A stretch of 64,000 nt of DNA from contig BCHH01000005.1 of assembly GCA_001599595.1 (NCBI GenBank), forward strand, positions 2,892,971 to 2,956,970. Reading direction: 5' to 3'. Origin of the DNA: Beverwykella pulmonaria. Lineage: Eukaryota > Ascomycota > Dothideomycetes > Pleosporales > Melanommataceae. Below are positions 42,785 through 54,724 of this stretch, one piece after another. The number at the start of each line of letters is the position of its first letter. Position 1 is the stretch's first letter. The position numbers were made by a program, and so were the translations under genes. Below the pieces are notes generated by a model. The model did no database searches, had not been told where the DNA came from, and was given only the letters and a program-made list of their open reading frames with translations.

Positions 42785-43050
42785 ATGCCATTAGCTAACA
42801 CACCGCCCTCAGACGACTTCACCCTGGCAACCGAGGGCCCCTACCAAAATATCGACAAGGCCCCAAGGGCCTCAAGAAACTATTTAACCCGAGGAACAAG
42901 CTGAGTAGCTGAAGAAGATCGAAGAAGACGGTACACGGGGCGAGATCAAGGCTGACGATCAGCAGAATGATGCACTATATATTTGCCCCATGCAGATTGG
43001 GACGCCGCCACAAACGTTACATCTATATTCTGATACAAGGAGTGTGTGAG
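42785..43050 (+). pseudogene. relic of a pepsin-like aspartic protease
   Basis: A fragment reads NDALYICPMQIGTPPQTLHL followed by YSDTRSV and a stop. This is the first active-site neighbourhood of an A1 aspartic protease (normally ..IGTPPQTLNLDFDTGSSDLWV). Here the Asp-Thr-Gly motif has become Asp-Thr-Arg, and the sequence then loses all similarity. Upstream, in another frame, PKGLKKLFNPRN and KKIEEDGTRGEIKADDQQ resemble the propeptide junction. There is no second lobe. It is a short, dead remnant. Confidence 0.65.
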
Positions 43051-43521
43051 AACTAGCTGAAGAGAATAAGATGATTGAATTGATTGAATTGATACTAGGC
43101 TATCTATGAGATCTAATATGCCTATACAGGCAACAATAAATTTGGGGTGATTCGGAGCGTCGAGGAGGAGCAGAATATTGCAGTGCCTTACTGATTGCGA
43201 CATAGGTGGGGGTCTGGGAACGGGGTATTGATTAGGAGGCGTTCTGGTAGGATGTTGACCTCTCAACGTTGAAATGCCCACTGATTTTGTGTTGGTGTAC
43301 TGTGTCTCTTGGATTTGGTTGATATTGCTTTTTTTTCATGTCTACCTTTGTGGATATGAGTTGATACCCACATCCACGTGCTACGTTTGGATGCTCTGCT
43401 GACGCATCTTCCTGAAGTGTGAAGCATGTCAGATTATTCAAAAACGTATCTCATTTCCAAACAAACAGAGCAAGTATCTGACCGTCCTTCATTTGTTATA
43501 GTATCATGAGCTAACAAACTC
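43051..43521. other. spacer, nothing recognised
   Basis: An AT-rich interval with a tandem gattgaatt word near 43072-43090. No coding frame is supported. Confidence 0.45.
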
Positions 43522-44251
43522 TTAAATCCAAAACGACTTCTCCCCATCAATATCCAAATATTCGTCAATCGAATGATCGCACTTCCCATACCAGAACAAC
43601 TTCAGTTTCTGCTTCAGCACACCGTTGCCCAAGTCCAATGTATTGGGACCGAAGGCAGTGTGTATAGTTAGGGGGGCGGCTTTCTGTTCACTGTGATCGG
43701 GCCAACTCCTGTCACAGTGCGAGTCCCATGCTGAGGTTGTGTTTGTTGCGAGGTGTGAGCTGGAAGAAGGCGAAAGAGTGGCGCGGGTGAAGCGCACCTA
43801 GATTCGAAGATATCAGGTGTCCATTTCAACTGAGAGATTGATTGCATGAATGAGAAGAGGGGAGGAGAGGAGGGCGTACAGGGGAGTATGTATTATACCA
43901 TCCTAGGCTCGTCTCAACACTTCCATCCTTGTAACTCCCCTCGTACTCGATTTCTCTGACTGAAGCTGCGTTATCTGTGGGATCGAAGGTGAAGAAAAGT
44001 TTTACGACGCAGGTTGGGCGGTCGAGGATCAGGGCCCGGTTTTGGGGGGAGGATGAAGAGAGCGTGGAGTAGGTGAGATCGAGGGAGGTCAGGTCAGCCG
44101 AGACGGACGCTGTTACGCTGAAAGGGCAGACGTAGACATAGAGAGGTTGAACAATGGTTACGTTTGTTGGGGTGGGTGAGGCGAGGGTGATGGTATGGCA
44201 GAGATGGAAGAGGAGAGTGCAGGTAGAGAGCGTGAAAGGGAACAACTTCAT
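43522..44251 (-). CDS. small secreted protein of unknown function, four cysteines in the mature part
   Basis: Two exons (44251-43880 and 43797-43522; intron of 82 nt, gtacgc..aatctag) encode 215 residues. The N-terminus MKLFPFTLSTCTLLFHLCHT is a signal peptide with cleavage expected around residues 23-26. The mature part has four cysteines (VCPF, TCVV, SHCD, GKCD), which could form two disulphides, and an N-glycosylation site at TNVT. The middle is beta-rich (ALILDRPTCVVKLFFTF) and the C-terminus ends KSFWI. No family is recognised. The gene is divergent from the AA9 gene with 509 nt between the start codons. An effector-like role is possible but only inferred. Confidence 0.75.
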
Positions 44252-44760
44252 TTTGAAAATGGTGAGAATTGTTGAAGAGAGAATTGGCGGGTCGAAGAGG
44301 TGAGTTCATTTAAGGCCATAGCTTGTAAAAGGAAAGAACGAGCTACGTGAACCTGTGAATTCGACATAGTATTGAGTCTGCCTTGCCCCGCAGGATTTCG
44401 AAGTAGAAAATGGCGAACATATATAGCCTGATGGTTATAACGATCACAAGACTGGATGGCCCCGCACAACTCTTTATGCTTGAATTTAGAGCTGCAGATA
44501 CGATGTCTGAAAATCTTGAGCTGTATATACGGAAGGATTTTGTGCGTATACCACACCTCATGACCTTCTTCGGAGACGTACTACACTTTAAGCATAACCA
44601 TTTAAGCATACACACAATGGCGATAGTGCATGGACACCTACGTGGATTGTATAACGAAAGGGGGGAGGGACCCTAATTAAAAGTACCGCTCTCCGCAACA
44701 TGCGACTTGACCTCAAACGAAGTTCTGATCTTCCCTTTGCTCTTCTCCTCATCGTGTAAA

Positions 44761-45830
44761 ATGCATATTTTATTCCCTCTACTTCCTCTTCTTACCTGCA
44801 ATGTTCAATACGCAGCAGCTCACTGTATGTTGGTTCACCATCTTCCGAGCCCTATCCTCCTAACACTCTCTTTAGACACCTTCTCCAAGCTCTCCCACAA
44901 CGGTGGCCCCCTCAGCGGAAACTGGCAATATATCCGGTCCTTCCCACACTTTCTTTCTTCCTCTCCCACCAGCCCAAACCCAAACTTCTCCCTCTTTCCT
45001 TCCCCGCTAACACACCCACGACAGGAATCTGACTGTCGCCCTCGACGACACCGGCAGCTCCGTCGGCGTCTACATTAGCGCCAACGTCCCCTTCTACGAA
45101 ATCTACAACGACAATGTGCGCTGCGGACGTGGGGCCTCCACAGCTGGAAAAGGAGTAGAAACGCTAGCTGTCGATGCCGGAGACGAACTTGCATTTTTCA
45201 GCACGTCAGAGGGCGAGAATATTGATATGTTTCATGGCGGGCCCGCGCAGGCGTATCTTTCCAAGGTAGAGGGGAGAGTAGATGAGTATGAGGGAGATGG
45301 GGACTGGTTCAAGATTGGGCTTATAGGCGAGGAGAATGCGACTGCTTGGAAGATCCATAATGTGCCGTCGGTAGGTCGTTTAAATATTCTTTCTGTAGTG
45401 GCAGAGTATACAAGTGGGAGGCGTGATGCTGAGATTGTAGATGAACTTTTCGATTCCCAAGACGACGCCGCCGGGCACGTACTTGATGCGTGTGGAGCAA
45501 ATTTATCTCTCCACCACCCGGTTCGTACGAACTTCCCCTTTGGCTTGAAAAATAAGCTAATGATTGTGGAAAAGGTTTAATAATACGCAGTTTTACATTA
45601 GCTGCGCACATCTTGAGATAAAAGGGCCAGGTGGAGGGGTGCCGGGCCCAATGGTCAGGTTCCCGGGCGCTTACGACCAGTTTGATCACTGTAAGTGCTC
45701 TTTTTTGTGGGCTAAAATGGAAGAGGAGTGGGCTGAGCTAAGATAGCGGTTTGGCCGCCGTGGCGTATTTCAGAGGGGAGGAACTATACGGGGTTTGCTG
45801 TTGCTGGACCGAAGGTGTGGCAGGGATAAA
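44761..45830 (+). CDS. AA9 lytic polysaccharide monooxygenase (formerly GH61)
   Basis: Six exons (44761-44824, 44876-44936, 45025-45370, 45441-45520, 45575-45690, 45748-45830) encode 249 residues. A 20-residue signal peptide (MHILFPLLPLLTCNVQYAAA) is followed by HYTFSKLSHNG, so the mature enzyme begins with His1, the first copper-brace ligand. The second is His112 in MFHGGPAQAYLSKV, and the axial Gln189/Tyr191 lie in TQFYISCAHLEI. The motifs GPGGGVPGP, RFPGAYDQFD and a terminal AGPKVWQG are standard for the family. There is no cellulose-binding module. Known AA9 enzymes cut cellulose or related beta-glucans oxidatively outside the cell, fed by a reductant and H2O2 or O2. Confidence 0.95.
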
Positions 45831-48380
45831 TGGCTGTGGGTTTCTTCCACACATGTCATTGAGCAGAGTCTCCTTTGTGCGTAGGAGATAATGAAGTATC
45901 AAATAGGGACGGACTATAGTAGCTCTGTGTTTCGTGTGTAGAAGTCCGGGTTTAAAAAATAAGAATTTGGTGGTGAACTTGAAAAGGATGAGGTTGAGTT
46001 TAGCGCGAGTAGATTTGTGATCCCAACCGATCTTTCCGGGAATGGGGAGTACTCCGACACGTGACTGATGTGCAGTTCATAACCATATTTGGAAGTACTT
46101 CGTAAAAAAAATAACTCAGTCGTTGGTACCTCGACCTCTAGGGGAAACGTTCTGAGTTTGTAGTACCGCGATGTGGATATGGGCTACCTACATGCTGGTT
46201 CCCGCTCGCATATTTCGATTCTCAGGTCTCGGGGATGAAATTGAAATTCATTGTAGCAGCTGGGGGTCAAGATGCTATCAGGTCAGGAATTATGAGACGC
46301 GATCCAAGAATAATAATTTCGATACTTGCCTTTTTCAAATATGACGTCAAGCGGACCGATGTGAAACTTGCTTCGCGGCACTTGTTATTAGAGGCCGTTC
46401 GGGATGTGTTTCCTTCCACCAGTGCGACTCCGCAAGTGCACGAGGACCAAACATGGGCGTCAAGTGCGCGCATCATATGGACTGCGGTTGCCGTAATTGC
46501 CGACACCTCAACCCAAGGCACGAAGGCTAACTCACAATACACCGCCCAACACGCAAGTGTATGACAAGATCGACATCGAACTCCGAGAGCCTCAGCCGTG
46601 GGCTGCTGTGTGAAGGTTCGCGGTCGACCTTATCCGCAACCTTGGGTTTAACGGGAGGTTTCTCTGGACCAACAGGTGGTGACATGGAATTAGAGTGACC
46701 CCTCAGTGCCTGCATGGCGAAGCACAACATCATGACTATATTGTTCTAGCTCAGAGTTCTCCACAGCAGGATGTATATTGCAGCTACGGCACATCACTTT
46801 GCGAGGTCAGAGAGATATTTCACACCTTCGCAGTTGTTGCCGTCAATCGAATCCAGCCAGCCGAACGGGCCGCTGCCTCGGAAGCGTGGGAGCGTTGCTG
46901 GCGCCGAACACCTCTCTCGACTGACGGAACAAATGACTTGCATAACGAAAACGGGGAATGGGGGGGAGAGGGGAGGAGGGGGGGCGGCATTTTCACTTCG
47001 CCGTCAGAATAGTATGTGTGGGAGGCAGGGAGGCACACTGAGCAACCCCACGGCACCAGGTGAGGAGGTGGCTTGCTCGTAGCGTATTGGGAGCCAGCCT
47101 GCCCTTGCAATGCGCACAGACAGCCTTAGGGCGATCGCGATGCGGCCAAGTGTTGCTATCAAGAGGGTCTGCAGAGAGGATGCTTCGTGTGCAGAGACAT
47201 AACATTTCGGAATGATTGCGATGCGGGTGAGCACAGAGCAGCAGTTCTGGGACGGCCTGAAGATCTGTCGGTCGCAGCAGATCGCGGAGGTTAGTCTTTT
47301 CTTCTCCAGACGACGTCGCTGGGTTCACCGTGGGCCGGGTGTGGGATCGGCGGGAGCGCTGCTTGAGGCCAAAGCGGCATTTAGCAGGCGCAGATCGGCC
47401 TTGTTGACCGTCCCAAAGCGTCGCTGGCTGCTATCGAGGCGCATCTGCTGAGGCGAGGTGCGAGGAGCGCAGAAGCTGCCAGGCACCGCACAAAGCGCAG
47501 GCACACAGAGGGTGGGAGTCGGGAGGGAGAAGACCTGACAGCCTCTAGCCGCCAAACGAGAGGGATGGAGCCATGTTTCGGCCTGTCTCGCTGCGCTGGA
47601 CGGCCGCTGCTGTCCGTCATCATCTCACCTCTCGCACATCTCATCTGCGCCCCCGCCAGTCAAATATAGTCCACACAGGGCATTTGGCATCAGCCACTGC
47701 TCGCTGCTCCGACGCCGCCGGTACCTCGCGCTGGGCGTCCTATCAGCGGGCTCTCTGCGCTAGCCGCTTGCTGCGCGACAGAACTGCCCGGATGACCACA
47801 GAGGCAGCTGGTGCTCTGTTGGTGCTCTGTCCAGGGCCGCCGCGTGGACGCATGAATAAATATTTCGCCTGGCCAGCTGCCGCGCAGTCTCACTTCTGCG
47901 GTCTCTCTGTCTGTCTGCTCTTTGTCTCCATTGTCGTTGAACACTCCCATTGCGACCGACCCAGGTGCTGTGCAGGCGCCCGCATTCGAAACACGCAATA
48001 TCGAGAGGCACGGTTGCTGGTGGGGTCTAGGTGTCCAGGGCCACCACACGGCACGCATTCCACCATCTGGCCATATTTTTTGAAAGACATCGCCGCTCGC
48101 CCTGTTCAACCACGACACACACACACACCTACACACACGCACACACACTCTCTCACTCACTCATTCATCCCTCAGTCTTCATCGCGTACCTGCAACCGCT
48201 CGCTCCTCGCCCTGCATTCCTCGGATCCCGACGAGCCCCAATCTCGCTTCCCCCTCCGCTGTCAATCCAAGTGTCCGGGCTGTTGGGGCTGTGCACTTTT
48301 TTGGCCTGACTGCTCTCCGCCAACTTTCTCACGACTTCAAAGAACGGCGCGACTCGGCCGCCACAAATAAATTTGCCAAC
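45831..48380. other. 2.5 kb intergenic, (AC)n-rich leader near its end
   Basis: No supported gene. Several overlapping short frames on both strands (46235-46564, 46820-47110, 47573-48370) lack family features. From about 47570 to 48380 the sequence is GC-rich and pyrimidine-rich and probably forms the leader and promoter of the C2H2 gene. Confidence 0.4.
48116..48166 (+). repeat. (AC)n/(TC)n microsatellite
   Basis: An imperfect acacac run with cacacgcacacac is followed by ctctctcactcactcatt. It lies about 220-260 nt upstream of the first likely start codon of the C2H2 gene. Confidence 0.8.
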
Positions 48381-49926
48381 ATGACTGTCCTCAAGGCACG
48401 CAATTTTTTTGGACTATTGTTACCTCCACATCCAATTGCCCGCTCGCTAACGCCCCTTCCCACTGTAGGAACCGTCCGCCGCACGTCCAACAAGCCAACA
48501 CCGGCATTCGAGCATCATGGCCGGCTCGCTCCCGAAGTCCCGCCCGCACTCGCTGTCGGTGGGCTCTACACACCCGGCACACCGTGTCACTCGCAGGAAG
48601 AGCATGTCTACAACGGCCGCCGGCAACATTGCCGCCCTGGCGGCCGCGGCTAAGGGCATGACGGGAGCGCCGCTCGAGGGCAGCGGAGCAGCCCGCCGTC
48701 TTGCGAAGCCTGCGACGGCATTTCGAGGTCCTAGCCTCAACCTACACCCCTCCATGGCCAGCAGCGTCCCGAGCAATGGCTCTGTGTTTGCACCGGGGAG
48801 CTACAGCGCGGCTGCCAAGACGGAAGCCGTCATTGTCGACGGGCCTCCGCTAGAATCCATGCCCGAGCACGAGAAGGGTAACTCCAAGTCTAGAATACGT
48901 CGCGCGAGCGAGGGCTCCCGCCTCTCCAAAGGAGACGGCAAGCGCACAAGTGGTAGCGAATTGAGATGTGAAAAATGTGGGAAGGGGTACAAACACAGCA
49001 GTTGTCTGACCAAACATCTGTCAGTAGCCCTCAGTCCAACACCATTATCCCACATACTTTCATGCCTCGAGACGAATGCCCTGACCTCAATCCGCACGCA
49101 CCTGGTCACTATGCTTTAAAGTTCTGAGTTGACTGTTTATTGTAGTTGGGAGCACACCCCGGAATGGCAGTACACTTCCAAGCTGCTCATTTCCAAGCAC
49201 CAGCAGGTGCAGCTCCTCGAAGCCGCTTCTGTACTCGTTGCCATGAATCTAGAAGGCGAATCAGCGCGGGAGAGCGACCACTCATCCATGTCGCCGCCAG
49301 CCTCGGGTTCCTCCGACTTGCGCGATGAGTTGAGCTCTACTGACACTACCCCGCCCCCACAAATTGACGATCACGCTGTGGGCTCATATCCACGCTCACA
49401 CTTTGGGAATCGTTCCTCCAAGCGCTATTCCACCAACAGCAGCTCTGCCTACAGCCAATCCTATCAATCCACCGTCTTTTCTGACCACGGTCATGGTGGC
49501 CACTATCGTCAGTGGAGCAACGTGTCAGACCGACCAACGACGTCGGGCACCTCGGTTGCAGGGTCCTATCAGGAAGATGAAAATGACCAGGCTGATCTCG
49601 CTGCCGCTGTTGGCTTGCTGAGCTGCTCCTATGGGACTCCCAAGTCGGGCCCCTTCGCGCTCCCTCCTGACGTTCCTCCTGTTCCTCCACTACCTGCAAG
49701 GTACCTGGACTTTAACAACTCCCGAAGCATATCGGGCACCACCAACGTAACTGCGCAGCAATCGAGTGTTCGTGGGAGCAGTTACAGCTATCGTCCTGAA
49801 AGCAAGGACGTCGAAATGGATGAAGAGAGCTTCGCAGACGACGATGACTTTCGCCACTCCAATTCTCGAAGCCGCGGGCGCATTGACGAAGACGACGATG
49901 CCTTCTTCGGGAGAATGGAGGAATAG
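48381..49926 (+). CDS. C2H2 zinc-finger protein, probable transcription factor
   Basis: Core exons 48469-49019 and 49146-49926 carry a single C2H2 finger split by the 126-nt intron: LRCEKCGKGYKHSSCLTKHL joined to WEHTPEW. The segment after it (SKLLISKHQQVQLLEAASVL) is conserved-looking. The C-terminal 250 residues are Ser-rich and disordered, ending in an acidic block. Two starts are possible. ATG at 48517 gives 427 residues. A 15-nt first exon 48381-48395 (MTVLK) joined to 48469 through a GC..AG intron stays in frame and gives 448 residues, adding EPSAARPTSQHRHSSI. I favour the second, because upstream codons remain open to the acceptor and a gctaac branch point is present. The target genes are unknown. 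Confidence 0.82.
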
Positions 49927-52356
49927 CATCTACCTTCCACCACGCCTCTTGTTCCACCCGATATTTCTATGCACACTTCTGACTGAATCTTCCCCTTTCA
50001 TCGATGATTTTCCGGCCTGTAACACAACGAATCAGCAATGCAGTGATCCATCTCCGCAGACTCTATCTGAGCTATTTTTTTGCAGTACCGATGAGAGGGA
50101 CTTCATGTCGGTCTCCGCATCAGTCTCTGTCCGCAGCGATGGTGTTTGATGTGGAGCGCCAATGTCGAGCTCTTGAGGTTGAAACTGCAGATCTGGCCAG
50201 GTATTGATTTTCCACGTCTTGCGTCGAGAGCCCATCTTACAACGAAATAACATCTACCGGAGTTTTCTCTTTCTCCATCTCTTTCGATTTCCCATCATTA
50301 TCACAGGCCATTTAAATCTTATATTTTAAACAAAGGGAGGGAAGAGCAGCAGGGGGCGATTTACGGAATCAATGGAAAAATGCTTTTTGATTTAGGATTC
50401 AAACCGCGAGGTTGGTTTTGGATAGGGAGATTGGGAGTTGTCTCTCGTATTGTTCTCTGGCCACACCTTGTATATTCAGGCTGGAGACGGGCGAGGGGAC
50501 GGGAGGAGCTGGATAGGAATCATATGTGACGGATACGATTGTAGGAAATTAGGACTGAAATGCTTTTGTTTGAGCAGACTTGGCTTCATGGTGATGACAG
50601 TGACACAACTTGGGATTCGCAAATGCTTACAAATTTCTCTGGTAAGTAGTTACCAAACGGAAGATTGCACTGACGGGGTGGAAAGGAAGAAGACTAAGAA
50701 CAGCAAAGAAACCGGGCACTCGCTCTAATATAAACATCTTTGATGCAATCGACCGCCAAAGGCCCGAAAAGAGAGACGGGATAGGACAGCGCAGGCAGAA
50801 AAAGGGAAAAACTAGATGCTAAAAGGTCCAAGACGGGTTAGTTTTGACGAAAGGGCCGACGTACGATGGGGTGGAACTTTGACCCGCTCGTTGCTTCCAC
50901 CACACCACCCTCCCAACCAGAATATGCGAACCAAGGCTCTCCTATACACCGAGAAGGATCAAATCTTGATCGTTGAGCTTAGTGTTTTTGAGTAATAAGA
51001 AGATGTTCTTTAGTGGTTGCCGGCAGTTGCTGGATCTTCGGGATATGTCTTCCCTGACGAGGTGTAGCAGAGACGGAGAGCGAGACGAAGAGGGGATGCG
51101 TTGCTTCATCGGCCCTCATTTACTTATTGGCTTACAATCTCCAAAACAAGAAGGAAATTCCGATAGACAAGATGGGAAGCGAACATGCTGATGCTTTTAG
51201 TCTTTGTTATTCTGAGACGATACGAGAATATTTTCGGTCTGATTACACGGCGAATGCTTCATTGGGCATTGAAGATAACGAAATTGAAGAGTGGGAGTAA
51301 GGATACTGATCTGGGAACCTGAGTGTACTTAAATGGGAGGTGGAGTGGAAGTGATCAACAACAATGACGTAGCAGCGTTGCACGGAGCGGTGAGCGGATC
51401 GGGATGGGTTAAATGAGGATCTTCAGATGGTAGATGGAGGATTTGCGGTGCGTGAGACGTGGAGATCGTCGGTCTGGAACAGGGGATGGGTTTGTGAGGC
51501 GGGGTTGGGATGTTTGGCAGATGATTAATCGTGTTAGCAGGTAAGTGGGTAGATGTTGAAGGTGTATGATGAGCGGAACGAGTGGAAATTTTTGGCCAAA
51601 GTTCCTCGCTCATAATATTTCACCACCTCTGGGTAAATTTAGGTAACGGTAGTGCAAATATGTCTCTCGAAGATAGTGTGGGAGAATTCAAGCATTCGGC
51701 ACAACTTAGATTGCTTTATTGCATAGTGTTCGTCTAATAATGGTAAGTAAGGAAGGAAAGGACATTTTATTCAAGGGTAATGGTATACGAGAGGCTATTA
51801 GAACGGGCGTCATGGCTCGAGGGGATCTGCTCCTGCAGTGATTCCCGTAGTCTAGATGGAAGCGGTAACATAGAAAAAAGAGAGGCTAATGTGTGTGAAG
51901 AAGATAGCTACGATACAAGTACAGCTAGACTTAAGATCCGAGGTGGGGCTTCAATCTCAAAGAAACTATACCTATAGCTTTCCCTTCTGATGTTAAAGCC
52001 AGTCTGGAGGAATAGAACATCCTAGACCGGGCGAGATAAGTATGAATTTATAGTCAGGGCCAAGGAGATTTATGGAGCCACATGCTGCCCTACTGTATCT
52101 GCCAGAGTGTGCTAAGACGATGGATTCTACAGAGAGTCGTACAAGCAGAGGTCGTAGTTTGAGGTTTTGGGTTCTTATCGATAAGTCCCGCCAAGACCAC
52201 TTACGCTAACGATCCTTGCACAAAATTCACAGCTCCGCGACTTCCATCAACACGCTCTCTACGGACCTTTTGGCCACTCAGTCAATCCAGTTCTCCAGTA
52301 CTCAAAATCGAAGTCTATTGTAGAAACTCCTGGCGTATACCATTCCCATTATCACC
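49927..52356. other. 2.4 kb intergenic, no gene recognised
   Basis: It lies between two plus-strand genes. Part of 49927-50800 is probably 3' UTR. Short frames (50438-50728, 51329-51613, 51780-51977) show no domains. No RNA gene was recognised by eye. Confidence 0.45.
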
Positions 52357-53957
52357 ATGGGAGGCGCATTGAAGCGCTCGAAGGAGAAACCTGATGAAGA
52401 GATCTCCGAGCATCAAGCGGGTTCCAGGAAGAAAATGAGACTTTCCCCAAAATACGAGCCAGAACCGCAGGCAGCCCCGATTTCCAGGATTCAGGCTAAG
52501 AAATCTGCTCCACCAAATCCAGCATTAAATCCGGCACCTGCGATGCTGGAGGAAAAGGAAATCTCAACTTTTGCTTCCTTGAACGTCTCTCCCTGGCTGA
52601 TAGCGTCGCTATCTTCCATGGAGATCAAGCGGCCAACTAGTATTCAGAAAGCGTGTATTCCCGAGATCCTGAAAGGGCGGAATTGGTATGTGGGTTGCTT
52701 CATTTATCTCAGGTTGACACTGACAGTGCTAGTATCGGCGGTTCCAGAACGGGAACAGGTAAAACAGTCGCCTTTGCAGTACCTATCTTGCAAAAGTGGG
52801 CAGAAGATCCTATGGGAATCTTCGCGGTCGTGATAACGTGGGTTATGCCCCTATGCAGTTATTGATCCTGCTAACGTGGCCACAGTCCCACAAGAGAGCT
52901 TGCTATTCAGATCTACGAACAAATCAAAGCCATATCCGCACCGCAGTCCCTTAAGCCAATCTTGGTTACTGGCGGAGGAGACATGCGCGATCAGGCAATC
53001 CAATTGGCTTCACGGCCGCATGTTGTAATTGCAACACCCGGCCGTCTCGCAGACCACATCGAAAACTCAGGCGAAGACACCATTTGTGGCCTTCGCAGAG
53101 TACGCTTTGTGGTCTTCGACGAAGCAGACCGACTTCTTGCGCCCGGAAAGGGAAGTATGCTACCAGATCTAGAGACGTGTCTATCGGTGCTTCCTCCTGC
53201 CTCACAAAGGCAGACGCTGCTGTTTACTGCTACAGTTACTCCAGAAGTTCTGGCTCTCAAAGAGCAACCACGCGAAGGCCGCCCTCCGATCTTTGTCTGT
53301 GAGGTAGACACCGAGGATCTGGCGATCCCACCGAAGCTGAAACAACTGTATGTGCAAGCTCCAGTCACGCACAGAGAATGCTATCTGCATGTTCTCTTGG
53401 GTACTCCTGCAAACCTCGAGAAATCTGTCATCATCTTCTGCAATCGCACAAACACCGCCACACTCCTCGAGTACATGCTCCGACTTCTCGGGCACCGCGT
53501 AACAGCACTGCACTCTGGACTCAAGCAATCGGAACGAGTTGCCAACCTAGCACGATTCCGCGCCCAAGGCTCCCGGATTCTGGTCGCGACCGACGTTGCA
53601 GCCCGAGGTCTCGATATCCCGGAAGTAGCACTTGTCATCAACTACGACATCCCCCGAGACCCAGATGATTACATCCACCGAGTTGGTCGAACGGCGCGTG
53701 CGGGGAGGGTGGGCCACAGCGTCACGCTTGTTGGCCAGCGAGACGTTGACCTCATTCTAGCGATTGAAGAGAGGGTTGGGAAGAAAATGGAAGAGTATGA
53801 GGAAGAGGGTGTCAGCATTGAGGGACGAGTCGTAAGAGAGGCGTTGAAGCCAGTCACGGAGAAGAAGAGGGAGGCGATGCTCAATATCGAGGAAGGGAAG
53901 GACGTTTTTGGGAAGAGGAAGACGGGTATGCAAAAGAAACCGGGACGGAATATGTAG
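52357..53957 (+). CDS. dbp8: ATP-dependent DEAD-box RNA helicase Dbp8
   Basis: Three exons (52357-52685, 52733-52837, 52886-53957) give 501 residues. All helicase motifs are present in order: Q-motif [11 protein letters not shown], motif I SRTGTGKT, Ia PTRELA, Ib TPGRL, II DEAD, III TAT (usually SAT), [18 protein letters not shown] and [12 protein letters not shown]. The C-terminal tail is basic ([14 protein letters not shown]). The SRTGTGKT form of motif I and the length agree with Dbp8, which works with Esf2 in early 18S rRNA processing in the nucleolus. The intron positions restore the CIGGSRTG and VITPTREL joins exactly. Confidence 0.94.
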
Positions 53958-54724
53958 GGTCGTGTATGTCATGGTGCCGGCAGGCAAATACAGCAGTACT
54001 TTGCACACCTTGATGGATTCTTATTACCCACTTGCTGGATTTACCTATGGGTACTTTTGGACAGATGATAGTCCTCTTCACAGGGTTAGGAGGACGACCC
54101 TTCCGTCAAACCCTCCCAAACTGTTTGCGAGAATTCCTTGAAGGCGCCGCACGTTGTCACTCACGTTGAGGCTATGTTCGATTCAAGCGTCAGGCTCGTC
54201 GTTCGGAGGGTACTGTAGAATACAGTACCTTTGACAGTGTCACTCCGTGACAATAGGCAGTTATCACCAGCTTTGTGACTACTGTCGCACGCAAATTCAT
54301 GTAAAGGTTGCCACCCTGGTTAGTACCTCCGATCAAAGCAATTGCCAATCATGGCTAATGCAGAATAATCCCGTGTATTTTACTCACCCTTGGCCAAGCT
54401 TCCGGTCAACTCCCTGAGAATCGCCACCTCACAAGGGTACAGCCGGTGCGGGTCGAACGCCCTCCTTGCAAACGGGGGAAACTGCGACAGTCTAAAGGCA
54501 GCGTGTACACTGACTAAACAAAAGTTAGAAATAAACACGTGATCCTCGGAAGAACATGCGTCCATGTCCGAGTGCTTACCTAACCCCAAGCCTTTAGCCT
54601 GTTGCCTTGCAGTCTGATCGAACTGGACGATAGACCATCCATCAAGGATATCAAACGCAGCGAGATTCGAAGGTTGTTACTGTGATACTCAGGCCCAGTT
54701 ATTACCACAATTCAGCCTCGGGCG
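53958..54724. other. intergenic, promoter side of the TPR-kinase gene
   Basis: About 770 bp with no coding frame of interest. Confidence 0.45.
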
